Source: Pelecanus crispus (lineage: Eukaryota > Chordata > Aves > Pelecaniformes > Pelecanidae). Taken from it: 64,000 bases of DNA. The stretch's first letter is position 1. Each line of letters starts with the position of its first letter. Of the stretch, positions 40,012-56,300 are shown piece by piece. The position numbers and the translations under genes were made by a program. Below the pieces are notes generated by a model. The model did not search any database. It saw nothing but the letters and a program-made list of their open reading frames with translations, and had not been told where the DNA came from. The stretch is from positions 126,543,388 through 126,607,387 of the forward strand of contig NC_134644.1 of assembly GCF_030463565.1 (NCBI RefSeq), read 5' to 3'.

Positions 40012-40153
40012 TCTTTCATATATTCTAGTTTATTACAAAAGACAGGCCTAAAGTCAAGTTTTAATAATTCATTTTGTGCAAGAAGATTATGAATTTTTTG
40101 CAGCAGACAGATTCCACGTGGCTGCTCTCCTTTCTGAGCATCAAGAGAATGAG
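40012..40153 (-). pseudogene. MCM3-like relic, exon after the AAA+ core
   Basis: A long pyrimidine tract ending CCTCCAG precedes CTCATTCTCTTGATGCTCAG, which fits MCM3-like codons for ALPLGCS with one base deleted. Further on, LLQKIHNLLAQ and PVFCNKLEYMKE sit where MCM3 has YEKHDNLLHG and QFIRKYIHVAK. Identity is modest, but exon start, spacing and order all agree. Confidence 0.6.
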
Positions 40154-40778
40154 CTGGAGGAAAAAAAAAAAAACAACCCAAACCACCACAGCAATTCAGA
40201 CTGATCACTCCTCCTAATCCCAAATTAATGATTTTCTGGAGTGCATATGGATCATTCTCCTTTGTATTAAACTTCTTCAAAACCATCACTGTTGCCACCT
40301 TTTCTATTTTTTCATGGAATGCTTTTTTTCTCCCCCCTGCCCCCAGTCAAAGTTCATTATGTACAACATGTACACTATAAATGGTATCGTAAAGCTTGCA
40401 GACAGGTTTCCATTCCAGTTTTCATCTTCATTTGCTCACAAGTTCCTAAACTCCTTCCAGTTGAGATGAAATGGTCCATGCTTGATCTCTGCCTTTGACT
40501 TCACCTACTGTGAAAACAAAATAGCGTCAAGGAAGTTTAGCTTGAGTGTCTGGAACCTAAAAGGAACAAAATCAAACCTTATTGTTTCCCCAGGTTGCAA
40601 TGCTTAATCATACAATACATAAACATGATTGCTCTTCCAGTGTAATACTCATGGGAAAAAAAAGATTGTATGCTCTTTATCAGATTTGAATCTTATCTCT
40701 AAACAATTGGATGGAACATTTTGATTGACTTCCTAATGATAGCATTTCTCTAGCAGTTACTAATACGTAACTAGAACC

Positions 40779-41024
40779 AGCCATCTTGTTCTGCTAGAGC
40801 TCTGTGTATGTGCATTTGCCCTTTATTTTTTTTTTTTTAACACCATCTGGATCCATGCAGTCTATGCTACAAAAAGCCAGATCAAATCTTGTCAGCAGCA
40901 CGTCTCCCTCTTCATCTGTGATTGCTTTTTTTTTTTTTTCATACTTCTCATCATGTTGTGAACACTTGGGTTTGGAGGCAGCTTTCACTTGTGTAAATGA
41001 TGTTTGCTTGTTCAGAACAGAGCG
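40779..41024 (-). pseudogene. MCM3-like relic, sensor/arginine-finger region with A-tract insertions
   Basis: The frame reads KAASKPKCSQHDEKYE (MCM3: LAAANPVYGRYDQYK), then an inserted A-run, then LLTRFDLAFCSIDCMDPD (MCM3: LLSRFDLLFIMLDQMDPE). After a second A-run, QMHIHRALAEQDG follows (MCM3: RMHRYRAPGEQDG). LLSRFDL is the MCM arginine-finger motif and is well kept as LLTRFDL. The A-runs and indels break the frame, so this copy cannot encode the full domain. Confidence 0.85.
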
Positions 41025-41149
41025 TTATGAATTACATAAAATAACATTGCAACTTCAGTTTAGTTTGTTAAGTAAGCTATTAGTTTGGTAGTTATTAAGT
41101 TGTTTAATAAACTTTAGTTTAGTAACTGTGGTAGGAGTCTCTGTTGCCA

Positions 41150-41198
41150 CTTAGAAGAGTCAGGCTTCATTCTCGCTGCTGCTGTCATGCCTTCGTCA
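41150..41198 (-). pseudogene. Doubtful MCM3-like block after Walker B
   Basis: TATTTTCCAG precedes SDEGMTAAARM, which can be laid beside MCM3 SDMDRTAIHEVM. It lies in the right place between the two neighbouring blocks, but only a few residues agree. Confidence 0.25.
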
Positions 41199-41469
41199 CT
41201 GGAAAATATTTGTCAGGGTAAGCTGAAGGTAAGGAGAGAAACAGAAAATGAAAGTATTTATCATCTCACCTGGTTAAGGAACAACCTCTGCAGGCACTCA
41301 GGACAACTGCAGGATCATGCTTAAACATTAATGTGTGTGATTGGGAGGAATGGAAAAAGAAAAGCTGCTGGGATAAGAAAATATGCATTTCCTTAAGGGG
41401 AAAAAACCTCTAAGGAAAAAAAAGGAAAATTAAATTGAGATAGTGAATACCCACTATGGGCCACTGCAT

Positions 41470-41661
41470 GGTAGTCTACAGGCCATGTCTCCCAGGCAGA
41501 CAGATGCTTCTTTGCAACACGAAGCCTGAACAATTCCTCCCGCTCAGCAACCCACCAGTTTGCTCTGCTTTTCATAAGCAGGGTATGCTGCAGCCAGGGC
41601 GATGCAGTGGCTGCACTGGCACAAGGATCACACAAAACATACTTGGTCGCTGGAAGACTGA
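41470..41661 (-). pseudogene. Possible MCM3-like relic, degraded AAA+ exon
   Basis: After a good acceptor-like tract (TTTTTCTTCAG) the frame reads KYVLCDPCASAATAS, then about 18 codons later AEREEL. MCM3 has RYVLCTAPRAIPTTG and, at nearly the same spacing, GERRL. The order and strand fit. Similarity is weak and the Walker motifs are not preserved, so this could be chance. Confidence 0.4.
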
Positions 41662-41699
41662 AGAAAAACTTGGAAGCGTAACCCCTTCCATGACCTCTG

Positions 41700-46484
<4,785 letters not shown>

Positions 46485-46581
46485 CTATTTAAGAAACAGC
46501 AAACACTTACATTGCACATTACCAACACTAGCATGGAATCTCATTATCCATTAGCCAGTATTAGTGCAATTTATAACTTAC

Positions 46582-46709
46582 TTCAGTTTGAGCTTTGCAG
46601 AATTTCTTGATCTTTGCCACATCATCAACTGAGAATGTGGGCGCTATTTTTTTGCTCATCAGTTTGACATTATTAGCCAGCATTATTGTCCTGGGTATTT
46701 TCCTCCAGA
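46582..46709 (-). pseudogene. MCM3-like relic, intact exon before the AAA+ core
   Basis: Encodes RTIMLANNVKLMSKKIAPTF, then SVDDVAKIKKFCKAQTE, and ends in phase 0 with a good donor (GTAAGT, 46581 downward). Ordinary MCM3 reads RTVLIACNVKQMSK and AEDIAKIKKF here. At its 5' edge about five extra bases sit where MCM3 has TSGTFRT, so either the acceptor moved or the frame is broken there. There is no stop in the rest. Confidence 0.88.
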
Positions 46710-47437
46710 TGCAGAAAAATATCATGAGATTAACTGTTAAACAGATGAACTATTAAATACATACTGGACCATTGTTTTCATGACACAAAAAGCTGCTTAG
46801 GAAAGAGAAAGAGCAAGTGGAATCAAATTCAAAGAAATTATTAGATGTATCCATTTTATTATGGCTTAGCGAGTGAAATCCACACTAAAAGAGGATTGAA
46901 TGAAGTTCCAAGATTAGAATTCAAAAGAACTAAAAGTGCATTGTATGGCTTTAGAGTGCTGGGAATTTCATTTCTTCCTTGCCCCGCAATATGAGTGGGT
47001 GCCATATCTATATGGTGAGGAGCAGGAGACATCCTATCGAAGAATGTGCTCTGGCGTTAGGGCTACATTTGAAGGAAAGAGAGAGGACAACTCGGTTTTT
47101 CCTTTGTTTTCAAAAGGCTTGTCAGACACTCGGGCTTCTTCTAAACACTGATCAGACAGGCCTTGCAAACCCCACAAGGGGAGAAAAAGCAGTCATCTCA
47201 GAAACCTAAACTTTAAGGCAGAATGTGGGGAAACACCACCTTAACTTCTACTTTACGAACCTACCGATCTTTTGTTAGTTTACCGGCCCTGTAGGGAAGT
47301 GCTGGTGAGACAGCTGACGCTCCAGAAGGACCATGAGAAAACACTTTGGGGAGAGGAGAGCGCAATTGATATAAACTATCTCCAAGATCTGTGCGTGAAC
47401 AACACGAGCCACCCCCAGGGCATGGTTGTGTCTCCCA

Positions 47438-47493
47438 AGTAAGAGGACTTGAACAAGGAAATAAAAGTAAGAGGACTTGAACAAAAAAATAAA
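47438..47493 (+). repeat. Tandem duplication of 28 bases
   Basis: AGTAAGAGGACTTGAACAA followed by an A-rich AATAAA end occurs twice head to tail (47438-47465, 47466-47493). The copies differ at two bases, so the duplication looks fairly recent. It lies at the edge of the CpG-rich patch. Confidence 0.85.
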
Positions 47494-47514
47494 TCAGAAA
47501 CTAATGCAATTCCA

Positions 47515-47880
47515 GCTCGGAGTGCCTCGGCGTGGCTCTGGAGGCTCCCGACAGGCCTCTGCGTCCTGCTGAGCCTGCCTCAGCCATGGCGGTGAGGCAG
47601 AGCTCTCCCGCCGCCCGCCTCGGCCATGCCCAGCTGAGCGCTGAGCTGCGCAGCCACCACCGCCGCGCACGAGGGCGGCTCATGGAGGAGCAGGCAGACG
47701 GCTCGGGGGATGTTCAGCTGTCACAGGGCGGGGTCCGGGGCCAGGTAACGGGAGGAAATTTGGCAAAGAGGAGACGGAGATAGGTGGAGGTGGATGTTGT
47801 CAGCTCCACAAGCGGCGCGGCAGGCGTCCCCGCCAGGCGCGGGGAGCAGCAGGCGGCAGCAGCCATTGGTGAGCCCTATT
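47515..47880. promoter_or_regulatory. CpG-island-like patch
   Basis: About 365 bases with roughly 35 CpG dinucleotides (my rough count) in otherwise AT-rich, CpG-poor DNA. Frames on both strands stay open because of the base composition, but none matches a known protein. A GTAACG donor-like site sits at about 47744 on the + strand. It ends where a sense CR1 copy begins. It may be a promoter, for example of a non-coding RNA or the relic gene, or an inserted GC-rich segment. Confidence 0.5.
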
Positions 47881-48382
47881 GAGGTGCTGGAGCGTGTCCA
47901 GAGAAGGGCAACAAGGCTGGTGAAGGGTCTGGAGAACAGGCCTTATGAGGAGCGGCTGAGGGAACTGGGGTTGTTTAGCCTAGAGAAGAGGAGGCTGAGG
48001 GGAGACCTTATCACTCTCTACAGCTCCCTGAAAGGAGGTTGGAGTGAGGTGGGTGTTGAGCTCTTCTCCCATGTAGTTAGCGATAAGATGAGAGGAAATG
48101 GGCTTAAGCTGCGCCAGGGGAGGTTTAGGTTGGAAATTAGGAAAAATTTCTTCACGGAAAGGGTAGTCAAGCATTGGAACAGGCTGCCCAGAGAGGTGGT
48201 GGAGTCCCCATCCCTGGAAGTGTTCAAAAAATGGGTAGATGTGGCACTTTGGGACATGGTTTAGTGTAGTCTACCCTTGACTGGCTTAGAGTAGACTTGG
48301 TAGTGTAGGTTAATGGTTGGACTGGATGATCTTAAAGGTCTTTTCCAACCTAAACGATGATTCTATGATTCTATGATTCTAT
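47875..48382 (+). repeat. CR1 LINE 3' copy, sense, with octamer tail
   Basis: Encodes the C-terminal part of CR1 ORF2 in an almost unbroken frame ([40 protein letters not shown] split by RLEIRK). The 3' end has TGGATGATCTTAAAGGTC and three ATTCTATG-type octamers ending at 48382. The good frame and tail suggest one of the younger CR1 copies here. It lies within the MCM3-like relic between blocks 46709 and 49130. Confidence 0.95.
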
Positions 48383-48399
48383 TTCTGGCTCTAAAAAAA

Positions 48400-49120
48400 A
48401 TGGGGTCTAAGTAGATCCTCAGGGAAAAGTCACTGAGGGTTTTTTTGTAATTGGTACAGGGGAAAATGACAATAGAATTAATAGCACTTGAAGTTGTGCT
48501 GACAAGAATTTTTTAACTGTTCAGTAAACGCCAGTCCCTCCTATTCGATACCAAGCTCCCCTCAAGCCTGACAGACAGCCTCCTCCGCGGCCATGCCCAG
48601 CTGCAGGGCCAGCTGGCAGCGACTTGGGGAGGGGGTGTCAGTCAAAGGTACCTTGACGCAAGGAGATTTTTATGACCGCTTATTCCTCCTGTGCACTATC
48701 AAAAAAAAAATTAGTTTTTCTGTAAATACCTTTCATGTTATCTTTGCAATATTGTAAGCAGAACCCTTTGCTCTTGGGACACGCGGTATTTGGATATTTC
48801 CCCACTGAGGAGGAGGATGGACGGCAACTCCAGCAGCTACGGTCGCACAAGGGTGCAGCGAGGAAGGGAGCAGGCGATGGCACGTAAGTTGCCTGCATTG
48901 CTATTTCAGTGCCTGCATTACCCTGCGCTGCAGCTAATGCCCTGAGGTAGATGAGGACGCCCGGATTTGAAGAGACGTCCACCCCGAGACCCCTGCTCTG
49001 CACTGAGGGGCGATGCCTCCCCACCGGCCCCGGCAGCGGGCACCCAGCAAGACCGATGCCACCAGCAGAGCAGGGGGAAAATGCTCCGTTAATACTTGCC
49101 ACTAATACTTACCGATTAAG
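48400..49120. other. Unassigned sequence between CR1 and the relic's N-terminal exon
   Basis: GC content rises at 48535-48660 and 48780-49080. A 140-codon minus-strand frame (48680-49102) overlaps this zone but matches nothing I know, including the missing MCM3 segment expected here. Confidence 0.4.
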
Positions 49121-49129
49121 AAAACCCAC

Positions 49130-49403
49130 CATATTGCGTTTTATACAGCTGGGAGACAAAACACAGACCAAGTTACAACAAAGCTTAAATCCAAAATAAT
49201 TACATTTTGTCACAATTCCTTCCACACAGCCCAAGCTACCAAGGAAGCGAGCCGCCAGCGCTCGGGGAGAGACACGATTTGCTCCACAGGTTCCTTCAAT
49301 CCCAGCGCGAAAATTTCCAAATGTTTGAAACAGGGAGCAACTAAATCTTTTAATGCTCTCTGAAAAGCAATCAGCTCACCGAACGCATCATTCAGCAGCC
49401 TCC
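49130..49403 (-). pseudogene. MCM3-like relic, N-terminal domain exon
   Basis: Reading down from 49401, the frame gives RLLNDAFGELIAFQRALKDL, matching the MCM3 helix that reads RLxNNAFEELIAFQRALKDF. A deletion of about 16 bases near 49328-49337 then changes frame. From 49327 the sequence continues QTFGNFRAGIEG, then VSPRALAARFLGSLGCVEG and IVTKC, the MCM3 block before its CPA-type cysteine region. The weaker tail to about 49130 still lines up (SPS..IKR for CPATKK). The acceptor at the upper edge is degraded. Confidence 0.85.
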
Positions 49404-52400
49404 AATATAAAATAATTAAACCATGAAAAGCTGCTGCAGTAATCTTACTTTAAAATCCTCAATTCCTTTACATTTTGAGGATCTGATGGCATTGACTCCA
49501 GTCAGACACACACACAGGCAGGGCAGAGACCGCAGGAGCTTCTCACAGCTCAGCTGAACACACCTCTTCCACTCCTTGAGCAGAGGCAGCTTAACTTTAT
49601 GAAGATTTGTTGTTGCAGCAAAACTATCCGGGAGATACAGCTAAATCCAAATTCATTTCATTTCCAGCCAAATTATATTTTGATGCAGGTCACTAGAAGC
49701 TAATCTTTCATCTCTGTTTTTCATACATGAAAATGAAAAAAAGAAGATTTTCAGATTAAGCAGCATTTATCATACTAAATAGAATTAAATCAAATGGAAA
49801 ATTGCATAAAGAAGCCCAGCTAAAACAATCAAATTAAAAAAGCCCCTTACCTGTGTGAACGTAATCTTTGATTTTCTCAGAAGAGAAGAAAACCTTATTA
49901 TTAAGCAAACTTAAAAGGGAGCCTGGATTACCCTTTTCCCATTTCCCTGCACTTGAACTGTCAGTCTGTCTTCACGAACAGATTTTGCTTCCTGTCTGTC
50001 AGGCAAGTTCACTTGCTTGTTCTCACATGCTGGAAAAACTCGTGTTTTTGGTATTGCAGAAGCACTTAAGCTGTACAGTAAGCAGCAGACAAGTAGCAGA
50101 TGATTTTTTATTCATGCATTTTTTGTTAGTTACATGCATATCCACCAACACACAGGTGCATACACACACCTGCATTCAGTAATGTAACACAGCTTTAGCA
50201 AAAACCAGAGCTAACCAGAGGCTAGCCTGCTTTTAACAACCTTTTATTGATGCTCTGACTTTTAAAGAGCTCCCATCTGAAACAGCTTATGGTAAGTATT
50301 AAAAATGAAGAAATAGCAAAGCCTTCTAGAAGACACCTATTTAAAATTATCTGAGATATTTCAGCATAATTGAAGGAACTATAATCCTTTTTTTCCCAAA
50401 AAATTCCAAGTCTTCCATTACATCAATTAAAAATGCATTTATGAACTTGGCTTATGGCAAAATGCAGAACAATAAGCAGTAGCTGTTGTGGGGAATGGCT
50501 CTCTGGGAAGAATTTTTCTGATATATAACACAGGTGTAAGAGGCCTTGGGTCAAATTTTGCTGATGAACATTATCTTAGTTTCTTGGCTGGAATCCCCTC
50601 TGGCTTCTAAAAATCCTATTTCATTTCAGGGCAAATTTTGTCTGAGAAATAAATGTGGAAACCCATGCAGTAAGGTTGGTTTCACACAGAACTTGAGAAA
50701 TGCTGAGGTTTGGGGTCCAAGACAACATTCACGTTGTTCCTTGGTATTTGGGCACATTTCCTTTAGACCCCCATGAATGAGTGGGTGCAAACTGCATCCC
50801 TTGAGGGAAGGTTGGGTTTTTTTTACCCAGTCAGAAACAAGCATCCCCTAATTCAAAGTGTTCCACAGGTTAGTGCATGAATCTCAGGCTCTGTGAGTAC
50901 CAACAGAAAGTTGTGACACCTCGGAAAAGCATGCAAGAACAGAAATACCAGAGGCAGAGTCACGTATGTGTTACAAAGACAACGTGCTGATACTGTTTTA
51001 GTGGTGGCGCTGGGGTCTTTAAATGCATCTGTTCCTAAAATCTTGATTTTTGCTGAGCACTTCTGAATAAAATCCAGCATAAGTTGTAGGTGAAAATTTG
51101 CATTTTAGCATGAAACTTTGAAACTCATTAGTGAAGACAGTGACTTTTAAATACAAAATACCTCTTCTGTCTCTGAAAGCCTCCGAGATGTAAATCATTG
51201 GAGACAGGGAAAGCAGTCCCAAGCAATATCCCGGTGTGTCCTGTTCCCATTCCCTTGCCATGCTCTTTGCTCAGGGCTGCTGCGAGGGAGGCAATACCAG
51301 GCTGCAACCTTGGGCTGAGCTGCTGCGGCTCGGCTTACGCTGGCTCTTGTTCTGTATGTCGGTCCTTTGTGTTTGGAGATGAAAGGCGCAGTGTGACAGA
51401 GAGGCCTCTCCTCTCTCCTTTAGAAACTGCCTTCTCATCTCTGGTTTTCCACCGTTCAAACATAAGACTTTGAAAAATATTTCAAAGCTGCGTCTTGTAT
51501 ATGGAAATTCATCACTCCAGGCAGGTTCATGATCAGTCCTGAGATTTCAAGCTCAAAAGTAAGAACCTGCAGCCTAAATATAACTCCTTTTACTTGCGCT
51601 TTGCCCTTCTCTGATTTTGCTGTTTAAAGCCATCGGTAGGAATAAGATTACACCAACTTTCATGGATCATCTGTGTAGTTTTACTTTAGGTAGGTATTTC
51701 AATTTTCTTGTAAAAACACTGGGTTAAGGAAATATGAACACAAGCCATTTGGATAAGCTACAAAAATCAAATTCCAGCTGCTAGTTATCAAATATAAGTG
51801 ACTTTATACATTCTTAGGGAACTGAACTCTGTACAACTAGACAGCAGCTGAAGGTGCCTCAGTAATCCCCAAAGTGGGGAAATAACCAAAGCACTTTCAG
51901 GGCAGTAGGAGCAGAAATATCATGCCATACACTGGGCTTAGGGATGGGTTCATTTTATACGTGAAGAACCAGGGGAGAAGAATGAAAGAAACTCCATCAA
52001 CTGAAAGCTTTGTGGTCCTCGAAACAGTTCTCACTGCTCAACAGAAGTGGGGTATTTTATAACCACTAGTTACATGCTTTTATAAGTGGGTATCACTCTA
52101 CGTGATTCCTTCAGGGTTTGCAGGCACGGTGGAAGCCAAAACCAAGTTTATCTGCAATGGAAGCTCAGAGGTTAAAGCTCTTGGAGCAACAGGGGTACTG
52201 ACAGCAGGAGCAGGGCAGGAAAAGGATGGGCTGTTTTGCCTGGACATACCTAGCAGGACTTTGTGTGTGGGACCAGAGGCAGCCGCCCACCCCCTGCAAC
52301 CACCCCATCACTCATGGCAAGAGGCACCCAGTCAGTCTGTGGAGGCCAAAAGGTAGCAGAGGAGGGTGGCAACATGAAAGGCTATGCTGGGATAGGTTTG

Positions 52401-52860
52401 TAGGTGAAGCTGGGAAACCTGGATTTGTACTGTTTTTTGCTTTTTTAATTAGTGGGCTTTTTATCCTTGGCCTGCTGCACTCCTCCTGCTGGAAGCTCAG
52501 TTTCCAAGTCTTAGTTTTTAGCATTGCACAAGAAGCTCAGATGGAATTCTATAAAGCAAAAAATGAACATTGCAGACCCTGTGAAATGACAGTTTCTTTT
52601 TTCAGTAAACCAGCTGCAGCAGAGAAGAGTCAAAAGAAGAAACAATATGTGCCCTTACATTCTTTTTTTTAAAAGTCAGGAAGGAAGGGTTATTGGAAAG
52701 CTTACCAGATAGGTAAGAGAAAAGGGTTTAACTATCACTGTCTTTCATTACAGGAAGGAGAAGCCAAAAACATTTGAGAAATCAATAGTAATGTAAGAGG
52801 TTACACAGACCTATGTGGGACATATGTAGACAGAGGGCTGCTCCCATCCCTACTGCAGTT
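49404..52860. other. No recognised gene
   Basis: I looked on the minus strand for the first MCM3-like exons (QYRLIVNVNDLRRKN-type residues) and did not find them. Only short frames, a CA-rich run near 49507 and poly-T tracts are present. Confidence 0.4.
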
Positions 52861-52869
52861 TCATTGATA

Positions 52870-53340
52870 TGTTAGTAAAAGGAGAAATTTCAGGGCCATG
52901 AAAATGATCCGAGGGCTGGAACATCTCTCGATGAAGAAAGGCTGAGAGAGGTGGGGTTGTTCAGCCTGGAGAAGAGAAGGCTCTGGGAAGACCTTCTTGC
53001 ATCCTTTCAATATATAAAGGGGGCTGATAAGAAAGATGGAGAGAGGCTTTTTACCAAGGCATGTAGTGACAGGACAAGGGGCGATGGTTTTAAACTGAAA
53101 GAGGGTAGATTTAGGTTGGACATAAGGAAGACATTTTCTATGATGAGGGTGGTGCAACACTGGCACAGGTTGCCCAGAGAATTTGTGGAGGCCCCATCAT
53201 TGGAAGTGTTCAAGGTCAGGTTGGATGGGGCTTTGAGCAACCTGATCCAGTGGAAGATGTCCCTGCCCATCACAGGGGCGGTTGGACTAGATGATCTTTA
53301 AAGGTGCCTTCTGATCCAAACCACTCTATGGTTCTATGAA
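52870..53340 (+). repeat. CR1 LINE 3' copy, sense
   Basis: The frame 52951-53301 encodes the ORF2 C-terminus ([39 protein letters not shown]), followed by GGACTAGATGATCTTTAAAGG and a single remnant of the octamer tail (TGGTTCTATGAA). It is more diverged than the 47.9-kb copy, with a short degraded 5' part from about 52870. Confidence 0.93.
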
Positions 53341-53344
53341 ATAC

Positions 53345-56300
53345 TAATCTAGTATGATTTTCCAGTCTTTTTGAAGTATAAAAATACCCATTGTCTTCAG
53401 GAGGAAACTGGAGGGCTAGTTACCAGGATGGCCTGTGCTTCATTCTTCAGGATCAAAGGCTATCTAGGACTAGCATTTAGGATAGTTTCTAGCTGTCATA
53501 CATTTCTCCCACTTGCAGAGCTGCAGTTAAATAAAGAAGATTAGCCAAGATATATGCAGTTCTTCAGGGCTTTGCCAGACCTTATGCCAGTTCTTACAGC
53601 ATCGACCCATTAGTGCTTCCTCCTGCTTTCTGTTTGCACTAACCCACTGGAAACCCAGCCCTGGAGACCTGCTTCACTGACCCCCATATTCATTAAGAAT
53701 AACTGTTGATACTGTATAACAGAATAGCAGCAGCGCAATTAAAACAGCTCCTTCTTGTGGCAGAGCTTTTATGGGTTTGGCAGAGAGTCCTAATGAGATC
53801 CCTGAGCCCATCTATCACTATCTGCAACCCCTACAGTTGGTTTCATCTTTTGGAGGCTGTGTGTCAGTCTGACACTGTGTGGCACGTACAAGGACTACAG
53901 CAGCCACCGCCACACAAAGCAAGAGGACACATCCCTCTGCTTCATTGCCAGCTCCTTAGACTTGGCACCTTAAATAAGTTGTCTCCTTCCTCCCCATTTT
54001 CTTTCCTTTTATTCTCCTTCCTCCTACCCCAGACTCCCTGTTGAGGAATGGTTTTCATTTAAACCAAGCGTGTTTGGCACCAGATTCCTTTTGTCCCGCC
54101 CAGGAGTCAAGGGAATCTTGAGGTCTCATTGAGCAATAAATAAAAGATTTGGATCATATTTCTATGCTCACTTTGTGGTGGCCTGGTTACCCATCCTGAG
54201 CTTTCCACCTTTGGAATCTGATGGTGAGAACAGGGAGAAGACATCTCCTTCTCAGAGCCACTCTTCACATCAACTCTTCATCATGCAGAGTGAAAATGTA
54301 TAGCAATGCTTTATCCTGGGAAAGGAGAAATGCTGGATCCAGGCAACCAAATAAAAATATAAATACTTTCAACAAAAATTGATCTTCACTGAGCGTGACA
54401 ACCATGGGCAAGAGAAGAAAGAAAAATCGATATAGAGAATATAATTAATCTTGAGTTTTTGTGCAGCCACCAGAGCTGCCATTCCAACAGCCGCCCATAG
54501 AGGCAGAGGCAGTGATCAGCAAGGGGTGCCAAGGGAACCCCTAAAAATCATACTGCCATGGCAGCAAGGCTGCTAGGGAGATGGTCCAGCAGCACTGAGG
54601 GCCTGGGCAAAATCACAGAGGGCAACTGCCCAAGCAGCCCAGATTTTCTGCTCATTCTGCAATGGCAAATCCCATTATCTGCTCACAGCATGGAACAAAG
54701 GGAGAACACAAGAGCTTTGGCCAGGTTTGCAGCTTTTGGTCACTCTGCACAGGAGAAAGCGGTTGCGTATGACGTGTGCATATGGTGACATAAAGCATGT
54801 TTATACCTGGGCAACGGAGCGTGGTGTAAAGTGCCCCAAGCTAGTGATGACCTGAGCTAGCACAGTCTACAGCGACTAAGGACTTCAGTGATTAGTCACC
54901 AGCATCATGAGACAGGACGTCAAGCTCTCTCAAAATCCTGAATCCCATAGCTCCTCGACTCAAGGACAGTAGCCCCAGCAAGAGGGAGAACAGGGTACAT
55001 ACAAGCCTAACAGACCGAGGGAACGTCTAATTAGTGAACGTATCATACCAAGAGGAGCGGCACGTCTACGAGTGTTAAGCTTGCACTTCCCAAAGAGATG
55101 AGAGCTGTGTTTTCAGGTCCCTCCCCTGCCTGTATTCCTTATTCACATTTACAGGTAGCTATGGCGACTAGAGTCAGACAGGAGATTTATGTCAGGATCA
55201 ATGGCTAGTATAATACACATAAACAGAAAATTCCTGCCTTAGAACAGCACTTTCCTCATAGGGAGATGGTCACAGTTCGACGGGCTATAGCCCTTCCCTT
55301 CCCCTTCCTGCATCAAATGCTTTCCCATAGACCCTTTCGCCCAGCCTGGAGCCAAACAACTGCAGCATTCAAAAAACTAAGTATTTTCCTTTCCTCCCTC
55401 TGGAGAGCGGAGCAGAGATATGCCCTAGACAGCCTTGCTCATAGTGAATGAGATTTTTCTTAACTTGTGAAAGCAATTCTCTCTGTTCCACATCCCCCCC
55501 TCCCAATGCACATCCTGCCTCCAGACACGCTTCTCCCCTCTCCCAGATGTCAGGGTTGGAGGCAAGTAAACCCCATCTGTCTCAAATCCAATGGCAACCA
55601 CTGTGGCAGATTCTGCCCTGCTTTATTTCTCATAAACATATGAGTTCCTCCATAAAAGCTCCAGAACTACTGTTGTGCTGGAGTAAACTTTGTTTTGGCC
55701 TAGTATCAGTGAACGAAGCTTCAGCCCAAGGGGAATTTGGCACAACAGCAACTTATCTGCATGACATGTGGATGGCTGTAGAGCTGACATTTCCCTCTGT
55801 TGCCAGTATTGGAGGAAACATGAACAGGCAACCTAGAGCACAACGTTGTTTTGTCTCTTAATTTTCTCCCCACGCAATAAATGCTTCAGAGACTTTTTGC
55901 AAAGCAGAAATACTTGCGCATGGTCTTGCGCTTGAAAGCATATCCAAATTATAATTGAATACATTTCTCTAAAACAAAGATAATAGACTGAGGGCTCGGA
56001 AAAATAATGTTTTAGGTGAATGTCTGCTGGAGACAGGAAAGCTGTCTGGCAACAAATTCTTTGTGGAACACACAGCTTGATGATCTTGCTGAAGGGGATC
56101 AAGTGAAATTACAAGACAGGGAGAAGTAATGTGTCTTGAGAGGTTAAATGCAAAAGCCTGACTGCTCCTCTCAACTACCCCAATCTTACTCTGTGAATTC
56201 ACTATTTGAGAAATGCTTACTTCCAAATTATACTGAGATGAGCAAGAGGACAAGTCAGTGAAATTACTAAATAAAAAACCAACCATTTTATATAATATGT

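Noticed and set aside
47532-47783. Arg/Ala-rich frame of 83 codons, and a minus-strand partner
   Set aside because: Explained by the CpG-rich base composition; no homology and no context. Kept only as a CpG-rich patch.
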